Source: Ghiorsea sp.
GTDB taxonomy: Bacteria > Pseudomonadota > Zetaproteobacteria > Mariprofundales > Mariprofundaceae
Assembly (NCBI GenBank): GCA_030950765.1
Contig: JAUZQX010000051.1
Span: 1 to 9,085, forward strand
Length of the DNA: 9,085 nucleotides
Direction of reading: 5' to 3'
The notes beneath the pieces are model-generated. The model did not search any database and was not told the origin of the DNA. It saw nothing but the letters and a program-made list of their open reading frames with translations. Of this stretch, positions 5,850 to 9,085 are shown in pieces; the first letter of the stretch is position 1; every line of letters begins with the position of its first letter. The translations under genes and the position numbers were made by a program.

Positions 5850-6664
5850 TAACAAACCCTGCCAAGCCTTTACGGCAATCCACCATCGACACTTTAAAAA
5901 ATGTTGACAGCTTGCCAACATTACCCGATTTGTTTTTGCACATTCAAGCAACCTTGAATAACCCTGAGTCAACATTACAAGATTTAACACAAGCCATTGA
6001 ACGCGACCAAGTGATTACTGCGACCATTGTAAAGGTTGCTAACTCATCATACTACAACCCGCTAGGCAAACCAGCCAGCAGCCTATCATTTGCAATTTCT
6101 CGCTTGGGCCGCACTGAAACCAGCAGTATCGCTTTATCCATGGCCTTGCTTTACGGCTTTTCCATACCCACAGGCATTGCAAATATGCGTCGTTTTTGGG
6201 CGCATGCATTTGCAGTTGGGCAAATCTGTCGAAAAATATGTATCCAGCTACCTGAACACATCCAGCTCAACCCCGATCAGTTATTTTTAAGCGGACTTCT
6301 TCATGATATCGGTAGGGCCATCTTAGGCATTCGTATTGACCCCCTATACTTTGAACAAGACTTTTCGAATTTTAATGGGGAAGAACTTATCCAATCCGAA
6401 CAAAAAACATACGGTTTAGACCATACCGAAGTGGGGGCAATCGTCTTACAGCAGTGGGGTTTCCCCGATGAAATTTACCAGCTTATACAGCAACATCATA
6501 ACAATAATAACAGTACGATAGAGGCTAGAATTCTATACTTGGCAGATAACATTACGCACCAGCATTTATCCAACATTGCCAATATCGAAGAGGTTGAAAT
6601 ACAAACCCGAGACCCCAATTTTGACGAAATCATTAAACACCATCTAGAAAAAGAACATTTTTAA
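5840..6664 (+). CDS. HDOD domain signalling protein
   Basis: This 274-residue cytoplasmic protein is essentially one HDOD domain (about 15-240), a relative of HD phosphohydrolases used in bacterial signalling. Typical landmarks are SLPTLPDLFLHI (24-35), RDQVITATIVKVANSSYYN (55-73), SLSFAISRLGRTE (81-93), LSGLLHDIG (150-158) and YGLDHTEVGAIVLQQWGFP (191-209). The HD-type ligand positions look kept: His122, His155-Asp156, His195, His219-His220 and Asp236. The GYP motif of c-di-GMP phosphodiesterases is absent, so activity on c-di-GMP is not predicted. No output domain is fused. The ATG at 5840 is the only ATG available in frame (a stop lies upstream at 5789), although no Shine-Dalgarno is seen. 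The diguanylate cyclase gene follows after 31 bases and is probably co-transcribed. Confidence 0.88.
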   Translation: MSPLTNPAKPLRQSTIDTLKNVDSLPTLPDLFLHIQATLNNPESTLQDLTQAIERDQVITATIVKVANSSYYNPLGKPASSLSFAISRLGRTETSSIALSMALLYGFSIPTGIANMRRFWAHAFAVGQICRKICIQLPEHIQLNPDQLFLSGLLHDIGRAILGIRIDPLYFEQDFSNFNGEELIQSEQKTYGLDHTEVGAIVLQQWGFPDEIYQLIQQHHNNNNSTIEARILYLADNITHQHLSNIANIEEVEIQTRDPNFDEIIKHHLEKEHF

Positions 6665-6695
6665 CTTGTCAATATGGAGGGAGTAACAACTATAA

Positions 6696-7838
6696 ATGAG
6701 CTCACTTAAACGCCATGCCTTTGCTATCATACTCTTTCTGAATTCAGCGCTTATTCTCAGTGTATCCATTTACTCTGCACAAGTTACACACCGTATATCA
6801 GACATCCACACCCCATTATCTGTGGCTACCATGAGTATACAGTTGGACTTACAAACCGCACATTTAATGTTAGAAGAGCTTATTTCTGGTGATAACAGTA
6901 TTACAACATCTCAAATATCAGGGTACATTCAGCAAGCCTTATCATCTTGCCAAACTATGCTTTGGGGCGGAAACCTCAAAGGTATCCCTATACTACCTGT
7001 GCAAGATACAACAGTCATATCCAAGATAGAAAACATTCAATTTGATATTAATTTTCTCAAAACACTGATGGATAAACGTTTATCTAAGCGCCAAGAATCA
7101 CAACCAGGAAGTGAAGCTGATATTGAATTTGACAGCCATTATGATACGATTATGCAAAAAACAAGCGACTTGGAGCATAGGTTATCTAGTCTAATCAAAA
7201 GTGAACGTGCAGACCAAAAGAGAAACGAGCACATAAGCATTATTTTATTAACCTTACTACTACTCGGCATGCTGGCTTTTAGTATCTCCCAACGCAAAAA
7301 ACAAATGAAACTGGTGCAAAAGCTCAAGCAGCTATCAACCCATGATGCACTAACAGGCATACATAACCGAAGACACTTCAACACTGTTCTGCAAAAGAAC
7401 TGGAATGATGCCATACGCTCCAAAACGCCGATAACTTTAGCCATGTGCGATATTGATTTCTTTAAAAACTACAACGATACACTGGGACATCAGGCTGGTG
7501 ACACATGTTTAACCAAGGTAGCAAAAGTTTTATCTAACTTACTCAAACGCCCCACCGATAGTGTATCTCGTTATGGTGGCGAAGAATTTGCCTTTGTGTT
7601 CCCTTTCACCAACGGCAAGGGTGCAGAACAAGTCATGCAAGAGCTACAGCACAACTTGCGCACGTGTAAAATCCATCACCCAAACTCTAATGTCTCATCA
7701 TATGTGACACTGAGCATTGGCATCAACTCTTGTATACCAACCGCTGAAAACAGCTTGGATTCTTTCATTCAACAAGCTGACCAAGCCCTGTATGAAGCAA
7801 AAGAAAAGGGTAGAAACAGAATTGCGAGCAGCCAATAA
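6696..7838 (+). CDS. membrane-bound diguanylate cyclase (GGDEF)
   Basis: This 380-residue protein is predicted to make c-di-GMP from two GTP. TM1 is at about 8-28 and TM2 at about 179-197. They flank a helical periplasmic region (29-178) with EELISGD (60-66) and MLWGG (88-92), reminiscent of four-helix-bundle sensors in chemoreceptors. The GGDEF domain spans about 208-378. Its active-site loop is R-Y-G-G-E-E-F (GGEEF 294-298). Metal Asp252 is in CDIDFFKNYND, and Asn260 and Asp269 (GHQAGD) are at the substrate site. The inhibitory I-site RxxD is intact (RPTD, 285-288), so product feedback is expected. A stop codon just before the ATG fixes this as the start. The Shine-Dalgarno GGAGGGAG (6676-6683) is strong but 12 bases away. 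The HDOD gene just upstream suggests a shared signalling unit; there is no HAMP or EAL domain. Confidence 0.93.
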   Translation: MSSLKRHAFAIILFLNSALILSVSIYSAQVTHRISDIHTPLSVATMSIQLDLQTAHLMLEELISGDNSITTSQISGYIQQALSSCQTMLWGGNLKGIPILPVQDTTVISKIENIQFDINFLKTLMDKRLSKRQESQPGSEADIEFDSHYDTIMQKTSDLEHRLSSLIKSERADQKRNEHISIILLTLLLLGMLAFSISQRKKQMKLVQKLKQLSTHDALTGIHNRRHFNTVLQKNWNDAIRSKTPITLAMCDIDFFKNYNDTLGHQAGDTCLTKVAKVLSNLLKRPTDSVSRYGGEEFAFVFPFTNGKGAEQVMQELQHNLRTCKIHHPNSNVSSYVTLSIGINSCIPTAENSLDSFIQQADQALYEAKEKGRNRIASSQ

Positions 7839-7898
7839 CAAACATGCCTAAAAGGTAATACTTGCAACATCACCACTTTAGCATTGGACTAGGCAGGT

Positions 7899-8327
7899 AT
7901 GATATGGCTTACACAACTTGACTGGACACTCTTTTTCTCAGCGCTGATTTCCTCCACCTTATTCCCAGGTGGTTCAGAAGCTTTGCTTATTTATCGCTTA
8001 CAAGATGTTACAGCCAACCCTTACCTGCTCATTACCATGGCAACATTAGGCAATGTATTGGGAAGCATTATCACCTACTCTATGGGCAAATATGGCTTCC
8101 AATTTAGCCACCGCTGGTTTCATATTTCACCCACCAAAAAGCAACAAGCCGAAGCCTACTTTAGGCAATGGGGAACACCTGCCCTTCTCTTTGCCTGGCT
8201 GCCTATTGTCGGCGACCCATTATGTTTGGTCGCAGGTGCGCTACGATACAATATATATGTTTTTATTGCTCTGGTAAGCATGGGAAAACTAACCCGTTAC
8301 ACCCTAATAACATGGGCGTTTCTATAA
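7899..8327 (+). CDS. yqaA: DedA-family (SNARE-associated) membrane protein, YqaA type
   Basis: This 142-residue integral membrane protein has the compact length of the YqaA branch of the DedA/VTT superfamily. Features are an N-terminal amphipathic/re-entrant region with SSTLFPGGSEALL (18-30), a glycine-containing helix MATLGNVLGSIITYSMGKYG (47-66), and the family motif region FRQWGTPALLFAWLPIVGDP (88-107) followed by the small-residue turn VAGALR (112-117). DedA relatives include undecaprenyl-phosphate and phospholipid flippases, but the substrate of YqaA-type members is not established, so transport is only inferred. The ATG at 7899 has a modest AGG 5 bases upstream. The gene lies 60 bases after the diguanylate cyclase gene on the same strand and converges on lspA with a 16-base gap. 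No clear terminator is visible in either interval. Confidence 0.85.
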   Translation: MIWLTQLDWTLFFSALISSTLFPGGSEALLIYRLQDVTANPYLLITMATLGNVLGSIITYSMGKYGFQFSHRWFHISPTKKQQAEAYFRQWGTPALLFAWLPIVGDPLCLVAGALRYNIYVFIALVSMGKLTRYTLITWAFL

Positions 8328-8343
8328 CTTACGCAGAACTTCT

Positions 8344-8826
8344 TTAGTCTTTTTTGAAACTTCGAATCAGCAACAAGACAACAGCCACAGAAATACAGGC
8401 ATCGGCAATATTAAAAGCTGGCCAATGGTAACCTTTGCCATCCCAAACAACATACCAATCGATAAAGTCCACCACATAACCAAGGTATAATCTATCCAGA
8501 ATATTACCCGCAGCACCCACCAATATCAGCAACAGCAACCATGACTCAAGCCCTGCCTTATGCCGCTCTCGCCACCACCACACACTAACAACCACAGCAA
8601 TACCTATGGTTACACCGAGTAATAAATTGGTTCGCCATGCATGATTCCAGTCGGCAAACATAGAAAATGCCACGCCATAATTATGCGCTTTGACAAGGTT
8701 AAAAAAGCCTTCAATCACAGTCATGTGAAAAAATGGATATTGCTGTTCAATCCACCATTTGCTTAACTGGTCGGCTGTCAGCAGCAGAATAAATACTAAC
8801 ATTTGCTGTTTGGTTCTTGTTATCAT
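8344..8826 (-). CDS. lspA: lipoprotein signal peptidase (signal peptidase II)
   Basis: LspA is the inner-membrane aspartyl protease that removes signal peptides from diacylglyceryl-modified prolipoproteins, such as the two lipoproteins encoded at the left of this window. The 160-residue product has the standard length and four hydrophobic segments. Conserved boxes are TADQLSKWW (17-25), VKAHNYGVAFSMF (45-57), GAAGNILDR (104-112), VVDFIDW (118-124) and FNIADACISVAVV (138-150). The catalytic aspartates are predicted to be Asp120 (VVDF) and Asp142 (NIAD). The start is set at ATG 8826 because AAGGA lies 7 bases upstream and the length then fits the family; the frame stays open to 8925, but that would add 33 non-conserved residues. 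The common neighbour ileS is absent. The gene is divergent from the ferredoxin gene, with 127 bases between their starts. Confidence 0.95.
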   Translation of the reverse strand: MITRTKQQMLVFILLLTADQLSKWWIEQQYPFFHMTVIEGFFNLVKAHNYGVAFSMFADWNHAWRTNLLLGVTIGIAVVVSVWWWRERHKAGLESWLLLLILVGAAGNILDRLYLGYVVDFIDWYVVWDGKGYHWPAFNIADACISVAVVLLLIRSFKKD

Positions 8827-8872
8827 CGCCCTATCCTTATGCCACATATACTTTCGAGCAAGTGAAACAGGT

Positions 8873-8885
8873 ATCACCTTGTGAT
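8873..8885. promoter_or_regulatory. short dyad in the lspA/ferredoxin divergent region
   Basis: ATCAC-CTT-GTGAT is a perfect 5-base inverted repeat with a 3-base spacer. It sits roughly midway between the divergent starts of lspA and the ferredoxin gene, where both promoters must lie. It may be an operator, but such a short dyad can occur by chance, and I could not fix a convincing promoter on either strand. Confidence 0.2.
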
Positions 8886-8953
8886 TCAATACTTTATTTG
8901 TAGGGTTTTGCTTTTTATGGCACAACTTTTATTGCATAACAAGGAGACAAGCT

Positions 8954-9085
8954 TTGGCATTATTGATTACTGACGATTGCATCAACTGCGCGGTATGCGA
9001 ACCCGAATGCCCCAATGATGCCATCTATGAAGGTGAAGAAATCTTTGAAATCAACCCTGACTTATGCACTGAATGTGTTGGACAT
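8954..9085 (+). CDS. yfhL: YfhL-like 2[4Fe-4S] ferredoxin, partial (cut by right edge)
   Basis: Forty-four codons are visible, reading (M)ALLITDDCINCAVC and onward; the rest lies beyond the right edge. The first cluster motif is complete: Cys9-x2-Cys12-x2-Cys15-x3-Cys19-Pro. The second begins with Cys38-x2-Cys41 in LCTECVGH, which matches the E. coli YfhL pattern closely. Proteins of this family are small cytoplasmic electron carriers of about 85 residues with two [4Fe-4S] clusters; the physiological partner here is unknown. The start is TTG at 8954-8956, chosen because AAGGAG (8941-8946) lies exactly 7 bases upstream and the encoded N-terminus aligns with known YfhL starts. The gene is divergent from lspA. 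Confidence 0.92.
   Translation, partial: MALLITDDCINCAVCEPECPNDAIYEGEEIFEINPDLCTECVGH

Noticed and set aside
5812..5907. A 31-codon plus-strand frame starting upstream of the HDOD ATG
   Set aside because: It is out of frame with HDOD, has no Shine-Dalgarno, and its product has no recognisable features.
7139..7444. A 101-residue minus-strand frame with hydrophobic segments inside the diguanylate cyclase gene
   Set aside because: It is antisense to conserved GGDEF coding sequence and its composition is explained by that; no Shine-Dalgarno or family match.
8827..8925. N-terminal extension of lspA to an upstream ATG at 8925
   Set aside because: It would add 33 polar residues not seen in LspA, while ATG 8826 has a well-spaced AAGGA and yields the standard 160 residues.
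8918..8937. Sigma-54-like promoter (TGGCAC ... TTGCA) before the ferredoxin gene
   Set aside because: The GG-to-GC distance is 13 bases instead of the required 10, so the elements are out of register.

Overview
The window reads as chromosomal DNA of a Gram-negative bacterium, most likely a proteobacterium with an AT-leaning genome. The support is two lipobox lipoproteins, a beta-barrel outer-membrane protein ending in Phe, lipoprotein signal peptidase, the non-mevalonate enzyme IspG with Escherichia-like residue spacing, an ECF sigma factor with a zinc-binding partner, and a YfhL-type ferredoxin. A genus cannot be fixed from the sequence. No mobile element, CRISPR array, tRNA or rRNA was seen. 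No gene-free stretch exceeds 300 bases; the longest is about 195 bases (5645-5839).

Left block (1-3949, all minus strand). A tightly packed operon runs leftward from a candidate promoter near 3911-3939. It encodes a two-TM HAMP class III adenylate cyclase with a TTG start, a TPR-like lipoprotein (4-base ATGA overlap), ispG (2-base gap) and a small lipoprotein that overlaps the end of ispG by 8 bases and leaves the window. The cyclase keeps all catalytic residues and the adenine-selecting Lys/Thr pair, so cAMP is the predicted product.

Middle block (4014-5849, minus strand). An outer-membrane protein gene is followed by a strong rho-independent terminator hairpin. The ECF sigma gene begins a few bases after its U-tract, and a soluble ZAS-type anti-sigma candidate follows. 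The sigma gene therefore has no room for its own promoter after the hairpin. The region upstream of the outer-membrane gene contains a nested inverted repeat and a doubtful 36-residue membrane peptide antisense to the start of the next gene.

Right block (5840-9085). On the plus strand, an HDOD protein that keeps HD-type metal-ligand residues is followed after 31 bases by a membrane diguanylate cyclase (intact GGEEF and I-site), then a YqaA-type DedA-family membrane protein. The latter converges on lspA (minus). lspA is divergent from a YfhL-like 2[4Fe-4S] ferredoxin with a TTG start, cut by the right edge.

Taken together, the window mixes housekeeping genes (ispG, lspA, ferredoxin) with three signalling modules: cAMP synthesis, an ECF sigma/anti-sigma pair, and c-di-GMP synthesis with HDOD. 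I see no clear unprecedented system. The most interesting points are the arrangement of hairpin and sigma gene, the cyclase-lipoprotein-ispG coupling, and the dyads at the cyclase promoter.
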